In this document: piece by piece, positions 32,401 to 43,379 of the stretch
Layout of the letters: each line of letters starts with the position of its first letter
Position numbering within the stretch: the stretch's first letter is position 1
From: Hydra vulgaris
Taxonomy: Eukaryota; Cnidaria; Hydrozoa; Anthoathecata; Hydridae
DNA: 64,000 bases
NCBI RefSeq assembly: GCF_038396675.1
Contig: NC_088926.1
Location: forward strand, 9,813,001 to 9,877,000
Reading direction: 5' to 3'
Notes under the pieces: generated by a model
The model's database searches: none
Told to the model about the DNA's origin: nothing
What the model saw: only the letters and a program-made list of their open reading frames with translations
Position numbers and translations under genes: made by a program

Positions 32401-32582
32401 AAATTATGTGTGATGTGGTGGATAATGTGTGTAAATGACTCTATTAATAAATGAAAAACTAATTTTTAAATGGAAAAACATTTAAATGTTTGATTTATGT
32501 TTTATTTAATTAGCAATATAGTTATCTTGATGTTAGATTTTTGTTCAGTTTTTAATTCATGTTATATCATGCGTGTGACAAA

Positions 32583-33190
32583 ATCACACGAATTTTTTTT
32601 ATTATTATGTTAGGACCTTTTTGTATTGACAGTTGGATATGTTTACATTTTTACAAAACTAAGCGCCTCTGCCGTAATGGTTCATTTTGTAAGTATACTA
32701 AAACACTTTTTTCCAATTTCAAGCCTTAATATATTAATAGGCCTTAGGTATCACATAACTTTCTTTGCATTTTTAGACTCAATACCTTTGATAATTTCAA
32801 ATCCTAAAAGAAAAATTGTGTGCAACACTTCGCCGCTAGAATTAACTCCGATTAAAAGTTAACAAAACTGATTGATTTTGTACTTTTGAACTATGATAAT
32901 TAGCCAACCGCACAGTGTCACGCAACTTTTTTATATTTTTTGAGAGAGCTTTTGGGTTACGTCTGATATTAACTACAAAAGCTATGTGCAACTTTTTGCC
33001 TTGCCAAAAAAATGGGTTCAAAGGTGGCAAAAACTAAATTTCTAAAAATTTTAAAAAAAATCTCAAAAATTTAAGCCCAGATTCCGAGTGAACGAAACAT
33101 TTTTGAAAATTTTTTTTTTCCCCAACAGGTTTTCTCTATATTCTGATCAATATATAAAAAATTCAAGCAATTTGGAGGAGGTCACTTCCA
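32583..33190. repeat. Right arm of ~610-bp internal inverted repeat
   Basis: Inverse of 27215-27828. It starts 183 bp after the stop codon of the transposase-like gene and includes the 78-codon frame 32626-32862, matched by a near-identical frame in the other arm on the opposite strand. Confidence 0.93.
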
Positions 33191-33817
33191 CAGTTTCAGG
33201 AATTTGCCTGATTCTTAGAAAAAACGGCTCTTAAACATCGAAACGACGCATTTAAACATCGAAACATCCGTTACGTCGAGGTCGTGACAAAAAAGGAATT
33301 GCATTTTACTTTTTTCCAGACAAGGATTTTATAAATTCTTTTTTACATACGTATTCATTTCAACTAAAATGCTTTTGCTAAATACTTTCTAATTTAAAAA
33401 AATTAAAGTTAGGTTGTATAAAAAAACTAACTTTATTATAATAATCGCGTCGTGAAGGTGAAAAACGCCTTTTTTTTCTTTCTAGTAACATACCACCTAA
33501 TAATTGAGTAAATAATAGTATCAACTATTAACAAACTTATTTCATCACTAATGTTTATTCTTAGAATTGAAAATTAAAAAGAAACAAAAAACGTTTAACA
33601 CAACAACATTTTAAGAAATCCATGTTTTTATATCGCAAAGTATTAAAAATGGCTACCAAATTTTAAACATCTCCTACATATGCATAAAAATAAATGACGA
33701 AGTGAAGATATTTTTTTAGATGCACTAACGTGTCTGTTAATTTAGTTTTAAAAAATCTATTCTTTGTATTCATTTTAAATATTTTTGAATTATAGCAATT
33801 TTAAATGGAATGACCCT

Positions 33818-35319
33818 ACATTATGGACTAAATTAAGCAACACTAACTTAATTTCTCTATGAGCCAAGTATCATGCTTAGTAATCTGTTCAAAAAAAATA
33901 AGTGCTTTCGATAGACGCATGCATGCTGAAACCTACCAAGCAGATAATGAAACCGACTGTGTAACGTGTGTACCTGTGCATTTCATTGCACAGCTCATGG
34001 AGCATTTCATTGCACAGCTGTTTCATAAGCTCAGCAACAAGACAACTTTTAGTTCTGGAATTTCACGCAAATTTCGGTTGATTTATAACTATTGTGTTGG
34101 GAAGAAAGTAAATTGGAATCATACTTAGATGTTACTCCCAGGGTAACCTAGAGGTAGAGCACCTAAAATAAAATTAAAAAAAAGAACATCCTATATATAT
34201 GACACTTTCTAAGACTGATAAATATTGTCCTGTGTTAATTCGATGCAGGTATCAAACAGGTTGTACAACACGCCGCTGTAAATGTTTAATGCATCTGCGA
34301 AGTATCAAACATTAAAATGCACCAATAGATTATTTTGAAAAAAAATTTTCATTTTTATTATATTTATTAAAAGTTGTTTTAACTCGTTACCTGCTGAAAA
34401 TATTTTATTCATATTGTTAAAAATACTCCGCCAAAGCTAGACAGTCCAGTTGCAAAAGGTGGATGGCTGTTAATGCTTATTCATTAACAAAATCTCTCTT
34501 ATATGATAAAAAGTATTTTTATCATATAATAGCATGTAATATGTGCTTTTGTAGTGCTTTCACCAAGCAAAAACTGTATAATCCAAGTTGGCGGCAGTCA
34601 CTAATACAGTAGCCTTTAGCATTGTGATTTTCGCACCCAGGTCATTTCCAACAAGGCAATCAATATAATTATACGACTTACCTTCCCTGAAAATTTAAAT
34701 GAAGATTATTTAAATAGTTTATAACGGTTTCAATAAACCTTAAATGGCGGTAACCACCATTTTGGATTTTAGTCCGCTCCGGCTAAGCCGGAATATTTTA
34801 AGCCAATATAACTAGCATAACTTTCTGAATATTTGGTGAAATTTTTATGCTTTTATCCACTTGTGCACAATTTTAGTCAGGTTAATTTGCAGCACTATTG
34901 CCATAGCTTCTAATGTTCGTGTTTATAGCTTATATAAATGATTAGTAACAAGGGAGATGTCAAAAAGTTATTTATTACACTGCTCAACAGTGATTTTGTA
35001 ACGGAACGAAAATTAGTTATTTCTTATTTATTTCCAGGTATTGAATTCAAAAATGACATTAAAAATCACATATTAGCTTTAGTATAAAAAATAAAAGCAA
35101 AAATTTTCTCTCAAGGGTATAAATTTTCAACTTTTGAAAAACAAAATTTTATTTTGTTTTTGACTATCCATAATGTTTTATTCATGTTTAAAACTTGCAA
35201 TACTAGTTATGTGTATTTTCTAAAGTTTCTGGTCTAATCTATTCATTGTTGTTTTTTTCATTTTCTAGTGAAAAATTTGACAAATCAACATTTCAAGGAA
35301 ATGCATATATTTAGTGAAC
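33818..35319. other. AT-rich stretch with a possible SINE tail
   Basis: AGAGCACCTAAAATAAAAT at 34157-34175 matches the end of the SINE tail, so a 3' fragment may lie here. An 89-codon frame at 33859-34128 includes a duplicated CATTTCATTGCACAGCT (33979-33995 and 34004-34020) and has no recognised domain. CCGGCTAAGCCGG at about 34780-34792 is a short palindrome. Confidence 0.45.
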
Positions 35320-35321
35320 AA

Positions 35322-35715
35322 TTTTTGTTTCATTTGTGGTGAAATAACATTTTCCTCACAGAAAAGAACTATGACACCTCTTGTGAAGACTGCTTACCAG
35401 CATTACTTCGATATGAAGGTAGAGGACCATGAGTAGTCATGAGCTCCACATATACGCTGTAGCTCTTGTTCGGTTACACTACGAGAATGATTGAAAAATG
35501 AAAAAATATCTTTGGCTTTTGTTATTCCTATGATATGGAGGGAGCCTAAAAACCATACAAATGACTGCTATTTCTGCTTAACCCCACCCATTAAGGCAAA
35601 TTTTCAATGAAGAAAATTGGAACAAATAAATATCCGAATCTTTCATCTGCCATATGACCTATTCCACATTCGGATAGTTTACCAGTTCCTACTCTACCAC
35701 AAAATTGTGAGTTAC
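35322..35715 (+). pseudogene. Remnant of a Cys-rich uncharacterised repeat protein
   Basis: One frame reads FCFICGEITFSSQKRTM, then TPLVKTAYQHYFDMKVEDHE before a stop. Other frames continue with SWAPHI, CSSC-type and LREWL-type pieces, [19 protein letters not shown] and PPIKANF. Finally there is a frame-shifted segment corresponding to YPNLSSAI-PIPHSDSLPVP. Paired CxxC motifs (FICG, CYFC) suggest zinc binding. I recall this pattern from uncharacterised multi-copy proteins of cnidarians and arthropods; no function is known to me. Several stops and frameshifts make it a pseudogene. Confidence 0.55.
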
Positions 35716-35829
35716 CAGAATAAACCAGAATGGATGAAAAAATTTTTAATTTTAATTTTTAACTTGACTTTTTTCAGTAATGATATTTGCAATTATTTTT
35801 AATAATGCAAGTATTTTTAATTTTTTTGG

Positions 35830-37170
35830 CCTCACTGTGTTAAATTTAACTGCTTATTACTAAACGTGTTTTAACTCAATTTTAACTGAGCTTTGTTTAG
35901 TTAAAATTTATATTAGTTATATAATATCCAAAACTTCGATAGCTTGGTGGACTATTTAGATAATGTTTAAATTTTCTGAAACTGCATCAGATATGTTTTT
36001 TTAAAAGTAGGAAAAGAACTAAATTAGGAACAAACATTTTTGACAAAATTCTCACAATTGTGAGGCACTAGATGTACCCAAAGTTTGTTCACAACTGTTT
36101 GTGTTTGTAGCCCATATATAAGATACTAGGATCAAAAACGTTGACCTAAATTTTTTGTTTATTTTGTTTTAAACATGAAATGCTATAACTTATACAATAA
36201 TTTAAAAATATGAATCCGTTTTTAAAATTGACAATGATTGATCGGTTTTATTTTCAAAATATAATGTAACTCGGTTTACATTTGTTGTGTTTTTCATAAT
36301 AACTTTTCAGGAATTGTCGATCCTGTACTTTCATTAGCACTTCTTTTTAATAAATATATTTAGTGAGCACTTTGAAAATGTGTAAAAGTCTACTCACGTT
36401 GCCAACAACTGCTTTAATTTGTTTTCCCAACAACGTTACAAACACCATATTTTTTGTCATACTCGAAATACTGAATTTCGATAATTAATATAACTAGTGC
36501 TTTTTCTATAACCTCTTTGGGGTAGAGGTAATTCTTTGTTAAATACAATTTCCATAAATGATAAAAATTAGTGCAAAATTAAACATAAAAGTGTGTTACC
36601 TCTGAATTGTAGAGGACATATATTACTTGCTATGTTTACAATATAACACAATGATACTTTGTATAACTTATTTATATGATAATTATCTTAAAAGAATTCG
36701 AACGAATACACAAATATATATGTAATGTTTTTCATTTATAAGAAGACAAGCTGTTAAGTATATAACTCTAATTTATATAATTTATACTAAATATTACAAT
36801 TATTTATATAAGCTATGTAATATCAAACTATTCCTTGTTGTTTTCACTTGTATCTTCTATTCTTAAGTTTAGCGCTACGGCTGTTATAACATTCATTTAA
36901 GAATTCCTTCGTGTAAAAATGTTTATAATGATTTGATATTTTTGCACAAAACATCAAGACTGTTAAATTTTCAAGCAAAAAAACACCAAGAATATGCGGA
37001 CAAAACATCAAAAATGTTAAATGTTCAAGCAATAAAAAAATAGTGCTCACTTTTGATTTAGGTTACAATGATGCAAAATATCTACTCGCCATATTTGAAA
37101 TTATTATTTATTTATTTCAGATGCCCCGTTTTGATAAATGTTTTGATTAATTTGATAAATGTAGAAATGA
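35830..37170. other. AT-rich non-coding stretch
   Basis: A short duplication is visible: 'acaaaacatcaa' followed by 'tgttaaat' and 'ttcaagcaa' occurs at about 36945-36978 and 37000-37031. No gene supported. Confidence 0.5.
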
Positions 37171-37204
37171 CATAAATGAAAAAACCTACTCGCCAGATTT
37201 AGTG

Positions 37205-37545
37205 ATAGACTGGGGTAAAGACGTTGTTACAGCCTTAATAAAAACTCTACAACTTGTTACAGTAAAACTTGTAAACAAACCAGTTTACGTAGAAGAATCA
37301 GTACAAGCAGAAGAATTAAGTTTTTTAAGGTGTGTTCACCCCATAAAAAAATGTGTAAGTCTTGCGTTTTAAACATCGGAATGGAAACAAATAAAAATGT
37401 GAAAAAAAAGTTAGCTGTAAAATTATTAGAAAACTTCTCAGCTCAAGTTAAAGAACCGTTTGCTTCTTAAGTTATTTTAAAAGAAATTTTTTCTCTAGTG
37501 TTCTCAGCCTAGTGTTCTCAGTCCAGTGTTCCCAGAAAAAATATA
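37205..37545 (+). pseudogene. Unidentified coding remnant
   Basis: A frame opens with DWGKDVVTALIKTLQLV and runs through VNKPVYVEESVQAEELSFL and RCVHPIKKC to a stop near 37370. A neighbouring frame continues with NIGMETNKNVKKKLAVKLLE and FSAQVKEPFAS. The composition is protein-like and unlike the surrounding DNA, but I do not recognise the family. It may belong with the opposite-strand remnant that follows. The segment 37494-37537 repeats 'ctagtgttctcag' about three times. Confidence 0.35.
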
Positions 37546-37620
37546 TGATTAAGGAAAAGAATTAAACTTGCTACAAGTGCAAAATTTTTAAAAATATCAG
37601 AAGGAAACTTAAAAAAAAAC

Positions 37621-37935
37621 TTAGACATATGTCTTTATTATTGTGGATGCCACTGTTTTGGCTCTGTTATCAAATAATAATGCCACGCTGAGATCCCAAG
37701 CTTCTAAGAGATCCAATGTTGCATTGGTTTGAGTTTTTGCTTTCGGAACTCCCAACAATTTTTCCTCACTATATTCCGGAGCTCCAGACACGACCACGGC
37801 TAACTGTTTATGTTGCTCACCTACTATGCCTTTCAACAGTTTTCCATCCCAGTGAAGGAAACCAAATTGAGTAGGGTTAAGTAAAACTTTTATAAAAGTT
37901 TGATCGCTTTGATAAGGATTCTTCAAGTTGTTCAA
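37621..37935 (-). pseudogene. Transposase-like fragment ('HWDGKLL' family)
   Basis: An open frame of 104 codons on the minus strand contains FGFLHWDGKLL, AVVVSGAPEYSEEKLLGVPK and a LLFDNRAKTVAS stretch. I recall an HWD-S/G-KLL ... LVSG ... KLLGVPK ... FDTTASNTG pattern from uncharacterised transposon proteins in cnidarians and arthropods. The two Asp residues (HWD and FDN) are in positions that would suit DDE catalysis. It is a fragment: neither end of the expected protein is present. Confidence 0.5.
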
Positions 37936-37939
37936 CAGC

Positions 37940-38095
37940 TACCTAAAGAACTTAGACAAAAACAATTTTTTGAAGTATACCATTTATTATTAACAAGTAT
38001 ACTCTTATTACGTAATATAGCTAATCTTAAGTTTAGAGCATTTATTGAAGTAAAAACTTGCATAGAAGCAAACTAAAAAAAGGCCCTTTCACTAA
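37940..38095 (+). pseudogene. Short unidentified coding remnant
   Basis: A frame reads VQQLPKELRQKQFFEVYHLL and LLLRNIANLKFRAFIEVKTC before a stop. It is protein-like and on the opposite strand to the fragment it follows. No family is recognised. Confidence 0.3.
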
Positions 38096-39005
38096 ATGAA
38101 AGTGCACTTGAAGATTTTTTTTAAAATAGATTTTCAACAATTACATGTTAAAAAAGGAAAATTGCTAATAAAGGAAAATTTCCTTTTTTTTAAGTGCAGG
38201 GGAAAGTGGGAGAAGTGGGACGCGGTAGAAGTGGGAAACCACTTTAAATTTATTTCGCAGCAGAGCCTAATTACTGTTATTTAATGCAAACGTATAGATT
38301 CCATGTTCTCTTTTTATTAGACATCATTTTTCCCTCCCTGCACGTGGTAGAAACCCCTTTTTTTGAAAGTACCCTACAAAAGTACTTTTGCTGACAGCCT
38401 AGTAACTCATGTATGTATTTATTTTCGACTGTTCTTGCACCTTTTTTCTATTTTATAGGCAAATGCACTTATCATCTAACATTTAATAATTAAATTTATA
38501 TTTTAGGTTTAACTGTGTGGCTATAATTTTAGTCTTATTTCGTCTTCCCTACATAGGGGTGAAGCAGGACAGAGAAAAAAGTTGCTCTTCCATAACAGTT
38601 TTGCGTTATTTTATTGCTGAAATTTCTAGAACATTTTAGCTACAATTTTTTTTATAGTTTTCAAAACAAAAATATTGATACGTTTAATTGAAATATTTAA
38701 TTTTAGTTTAAGTTTTTATACCGTTGATTTAAAACAAAATTTGGATAGAGAGATCTTTATTAAAGATAAATTTAATTTGATTCACCATTATTGTTTCGAG
38801 AAAATTGAGAATTCTTTTTACATCAATAATTTAAAAGCATTCGGAAAGCGGAAAGCAAAAGGCATGCATAAAAGTTTTTTTTAATGTTAAATAAAATCAT
38901 AATTTCATAATAGTCTGATGTAAGATATAGTAATAACAATGACCTTAATACCATAACAAATAAATATTTTTTTTATCAAACCTAATTTCTTTTAAATTTC
39001 AGGTG

Positions 39006-40420
39006 ATGGCTAGAGTTTATAAAAGAAAAAAAGAAACTCCAAATGTTTCAGAAAACATTTTGAAAGTTACTGTAGCGGAAGTGGAAAATGGGATAAGCCT
39101 TAGAGAAGCAGCATATTCAGCTGGCATTTCTAAGTCTGTACTTCATAGGTGTATAAAAAGCTGCTAATCTTCAACCAAATTATCAACATTCTATGATTTT
39201 CTCTGTTGCCATGTTCTGATTTGTTATATGGCCTTACACCAGTTCAAGTAAAAGCTCTAGCTTTTGAAATTTCTTTAGCAAACAAAATAAAATGTCTCTT
39301 GCGTTGGGTAGAGCAAAAAAAGGCTTGTCGAGATTGGTTAACAGGGTTTTTAAAAAAAAAACCAAAACTATCTGTTAGAAACCAGAGGCAACTTCAATAG
39401 CCAGAGCATCAGCGTTTAATCGGTATACTATTGATATTTTCTTTAACAAATTACAAGAAGGTATATCAGAGTCTAAAGCAACATCATTTAAAATTTTTAA
39501 TCTTGATGAGACAGGTTTTACTACTGTGCAAAAAACTTCTCGTGTAATTGCATCAAAGGGAACAAAGCAAGTCGGGCAAATAACATCTAGATAAAGAGGT
39601 GAATTAGTAACTGTGTTGCATTGTCTTCGCAGCTGGTGTAGCAATACCCCCTGTTATTGTTTTTCCAAGAAAATTATTTAGAAGCCTACTAATGAGAGGA
39701 GCACCAGAAAGTTCTATTGGATTAGCCAATCAATCTGGATGGATGAAATATTTACAAATGTTTTAAAGCTTTTTGTTACGTTTGCTCGACCAACAGCCGA
39801 TCACAAAGTTTTATTGATTATGGATAATCATGAAAGCCACCTTTCACTACAGTCACTCGAATATGCAAAAAAGAACCATGTTTTTATGATGACTTTGCCA
39901 CAACATACTTCACATAAGATACAACTTTTAGATAGATCTGTTTTTGGTCCAATGAAAGCATATATTATGCAGCTTCCAATAGCTGGATGCTTAACAATCC
40001 AGGATAAGCCATGACAATTTATGAGATGGCCAGTCTCATTTGACAAGCATGGGAAAAATCTTCCACACCAACAAATATTATGTCAGGATTTCGCGTGACA
40101 GGAATTTGGCCTTATGATAGACATATATATGGGGATGATATTTTTTTACCATCAGTTGTAACAGATAGAGATGGGCCTTAAAAACCATGCAGTGAAGGCT
40201 CATGTGAGAAATCTATTACAACTGCTACTTCTTCAGATATCTCAGATTTGGATGTGGAACATGAAGCAGTTGTTTCAAATAGAGATCTGCCTTAAGAACC
40301 AGGCAACGAAGGCTCAGGCGAGAAATCTAATACAGAAGTTATTCTTTCGGATATCTCAGGTTTGGGTGTGCAACATGAAACAGTAAAAGAAAACTTAACT
40401 GTATTTTCTCCTTAGATTGT
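39006..40420 (+). pseudogene. pogo/Tigger-like transposase, broken
   Basis: An ATG at 39006, just after an acceptor-like TTTCAG, opens a psq helix-turn-helix segment (GISLREAAYSAGISKSVLHR). A frameshift leads to a CENP-B-like block (WLTGFLKKKPKLSVRNQ). After a further frame change comes the DDE domain: FNLDETGFTTVQKT (first Asp), LLIMDNHESHLSL (second Asp) and LPQHTSHKIQLLDRSVFGP (third Asp). Several stops interrupt it. An acidic Ser-rich tail is encoded by a tandem 114-bp repeat (40164-40391). This is a DDE_1-type transposase of the pogo group, not functional in this copy. Confidence 0.85.
40164..40391 (+). repeat. 114-bp tandem duplication in the transposase tail
   Basis: Copies start at 40164 (GATAGAGATGGGCC) and 40278 (AATAGAGATCTGCC). 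The unit is a multiple of three (38 codons), so it would have preserved frame when the gene was intact. Each encodes a LSDISxLxVxHE-like segment. Confidence 0.85.
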
Positions 40421-41194
40421 ACAAGGTTATCCAAAGGTAATTTAAAATAAATATTCTTAGTTTAGGTTTTCTTTAACTTCTATAATTATATAATACTATA
40501 ATATATATTTTGCAGGCACCTTCTCATAAGATTTTAAGACGTGGATGTAAAAAGGGAAAGTGTATGATCGCCACATTAACACCAGAGATTCTAAGAATTA
40601 AAAATGAAGTATTAAACAAACAAAAAAGGTAAAAAAATTGTCCTTCTAAAATCTAAAAATGTGAGGAAAAACATATTACGCAAATCGAACAGGGACCTTG
40701 ATGTAGATTTAAACAAAATAACAAATGATGTTTCTGCTAATTGTTACTCACTAGAGTTTGAAGAAGAATTGGAAACTGTTTCTTTTAACGTTATTCAAAA
40801 TGTGATTGTCAGTGGTTATGTTCTTTGCGAGGTTTGTAGTAAAAACACCATTTCTTATTATGTGAAAGAAAGAAATAGACACAAATTTTAATGTTGAGGT
40901 CAGCTTCCTGAAATGCCAGAATAAAGAAACTTCTAAGTTTGTCAAACCTAGAATTAATGACATTTGTAGTGTGAATATTAATGATATAAAAGCAGTCCTG
41001 CCTAAACCGCTTGCTGGAACAACATCAAAAACAAAAGCTGAAATCGTTTTCCAAGTGAACTTTAGCATCTTAAACGTAAAATAATTTTTTTCTTTTTTAA
41101 ATAAAGAAATTTCTAATTCTTAAAATGTAATCTTAATTTGATTGAAAAAGGCATTGATAATTTGATTTTTTTTCTTTCTATTATTCACCTCTCT

Positions 41195-41432
41195 AAGGGG
41201 GCCACTTAGAGCCGAGGAGACTACGCTTTTTTTTTTGCATTTTTAAATATTTTTTTTATTGTGGTTACAACCCTCTCTCAACCCTTTAACTTGGAAACAC
41301 GAACCTTTACGAAAAAGGCCCGCTGCTCGACGAAACTAAGTTGAGCGTGGTACTTCCAGAGACGTGGTGGGAGTCAAACTCGGAGCCTCTCGCTTACTAG
41401 CCAAGCGCTCTTCCGCTCCACCACTGCCGCGT
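41195..41432 (-). repeat. tRNA-derived SINE of a second family
   Basis: On the minus strand it starts GCGGCAGTGGTGGAGCGGAA (box-A-like), with a box-B-like GAGTTTGACTCCC. The remainder includes CGTCGAGCAGCGGGCCTTTT and a GGCCCCCTTAGAG terminus. Head and tail differ from the 24.6 kb SINE family. It is inserted inside the second pogo element and so is younger than that element. Confidence 0.78.
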
Positions 41433-41959
41433 TTTATTTAATCTAAACTTAAATTTAAAATAAAAATTTTCTCAAATTAATATTTAACTAGATTTGGAGT
41501 CGTTTTTTTATAGCCCCATATCTCCCCCAAATGTCCCGCTTTTCCTGCACCTATCCCATTTTACCCCAATAGCAGGGTCTTTTTAAACCAAAAAATATAT
41601 ACTTTATTAAAACATTCTGTCACTCTTAGGGGGTGGATTCGGTGCCCCAAATACTGGTTTATTTGTTAAGACTAGTTTGGTTCAATTCATACATTAAATA
41701 AAAAAGATATTGCAATTACCCTGAAAAAAAAATTCGTGTCCCACTTCTCCCAACTTCTCCCCTCTTCTCCCCACTCTCCCCTACAGATAGTTAGAAGTTG
41801 TTAAGTTCCTTATTGTGATCAAACAGTCAAACTCGGTATTAATGAAGGAAGAGGCTTTCTAAATGTAATTAAAGTATGTTTGCATTTTTTATCTCATTTA
41901 AAGTTTCAGTTGTGGTTTAGTTAAAACTAGAATAAAAGGTACAATATTTTGTAGAAATA

Positions 41960-43379
41960 AATTTTTTTTTTTTTTTCAGATCTATTTGAACCTCCTGTCA
42001 GATTAAGTGATCAAAGGTTTAGAAGTTCAAAGAAATTAATACGAAGACAAAAAAACAAGGAGTACTCAGAACTCAAAATATAAAGAAGATTCTGTAAAAC
42101 TTATTTTTTTCTAGCTTTAGTTCCAAACACTACTTAAAGTCACTACAACGTTTCGGTATTAAAAAAAAAGTCTTAACTTAGATAAAACATTCATTCGTAG
42201 TAGATCTTAAACTTTGTCAAATAATGTGTAATTTATCTCCGAGATAATGGCTACATAACATTGCAATACGTGCAAAGAATAGAAGCTCAATTAAAGAAGA
42301 AAAGCTTGGAACTTTTGTTTCTTTAGAGCAGCAGTAAAAAAAATTTCAATCAAATATAATGCTATAATTTTTAGCAATGTTACTAATTTTCCATTACTTT
42401 TTTCTGCCAGATTGACACCTAATGGAGGAAACTGTTTTTTTATATATGGGGTATATAAACCATATTTATAATCAGATGGATGAATGTGGTGATGAAAAAG
42501 AAGTTGCTAAAGTTTTGATAAGTTTTAACATTTCAAAAGAGGTTCAGAACAATATCTTTCAATTTTTCAAAACTTCAAAACAAACAAGAGTTAAGTTGAT
42601 TTTTTATTATTTTGATTTTTAACATTTTCTTTGTAAAAATTCAGATTATGTTGTTTGTACAAATTTTTCTAAACATTATTTAAAGGTTTTTATTTAATTT
42701 TTTTAGATTATAACTATTTTTTTTTACTAAAATTTATACACACGTATAAAAACATTTTGTCGCATGCAATTTTTTGTTGACTCAAAATTTTATCTTTTTT
42801 GAAGGGTAAGGTTGAGTTTTATAAGTTAAAGTTGTGTTTGATTGTGGATTCTTTAATAGTTTAAGTCTAAAAAAATTCCTGAACTTTTAAAGTCTTCTTT
42901 AAATGTTCAAGTCAAAATTTTCTAGTTTGATCTATTCTTTAGAGTGGCTGTTAGACTGCACAAGAAAAAAAGTTCTATAGTTCCAAATGATAATAGTTCC
43001 AAACAGAGGCAATTTTAGGTGTGGAAAGAATGTAATACCTCTTCCCCCCTTTTCCCCTCCCCTCCCCCAAAGAAAGTAATTTTCAAGTTATAGTCGGTTT
43101 TTTGAGAAGTATAGATTTGTATTTGACACATTTCAGTACGGTGAATTTTGTTTTAAGGTTTTTTTTTCTTTTTAAATGCCAGTCGGGTGCATTTGAAGGA
43201 TTCAGCCCATTATGTTTTGCAATTCTAAATTTTAAATTTGCTGGGCAGAAGCTTTTTCATCTCACACTTCATTTTCGGACTCACTCTATCATTGCACTAC
43301 TTAATAATACCCTAAAGGTGATTAGGACTCTTTTCGTGATTGTTTTTTGTAACGGTCCTTTGGGCTGATTTCTTTTCCC
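41960..43379. other. AT-rich stretch with short unplaced coding-like pieces
   Basis: After a TTTTTTCAG at about 41981 a frame reads DLFEPPVRLSDQRFRSSKKL then IRRQKNKEYSEL before a stop. A 66-codon frame lies at 42422-42622. Neither is recognised. A C-run block lies at 43040-43072. Confidence 0.35.

Larger units (their letters stand above)
25994..33817 (+). mobile_element. 7.8 kb DNA transposon of unassigned superfamily
   Basis: The left end AGGGTCATTCCAT (25994-26006) is exactly inverted at the right end (33805-33817). The bases flanking the two ends share only AC/AC, so target duplication is 2 bp or not preserved. Inside lie five copies of an 11-bp GCGGTCGTGAC-like motif, most near the left end, then a pair of inverted repeats of about 610 bp (27215-27828 and 32583-33190). 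Between them is a single intact four-exon gene. Length, terminal repeats and a single DDE-like gene make a cut-and-paste transposon the best reading. The open coding sequence suggests recent activity. I could not match it to a named superfamily. Confidence 0.8.
38199..41781 (+). mobile_element. Second pogo-type transposon (GGGGAAAGTGGGAGAAG ends)
   Basis: The left end GGGGAAAGTGGGAGAAGTGG is mirrored at the right end by CCACTTCTCCC ... CCCCACTCTCCCC. TA follows the right end (41782-41783), while the left flank reads CA, so one target copy is mutated. The ends carry repeated GTGGGA/GAAGTGGGA motifs. The element is about 3.6 kb, contains a broken pogo transposase and has a SINE nested inside (41195-41432). 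A short relative with the same ends lies at 60.6-61.0 kb. Confidence 0.8.

Noticed and set aside
33859..34128. 89-codon open frame after the large transposon
   Set aside because: Contains a short internal duplication and no recognisable domain.
42422..42622. 66-codon open frame
   Set aside because: Too short and unrecognised; no supporting exon nearby.
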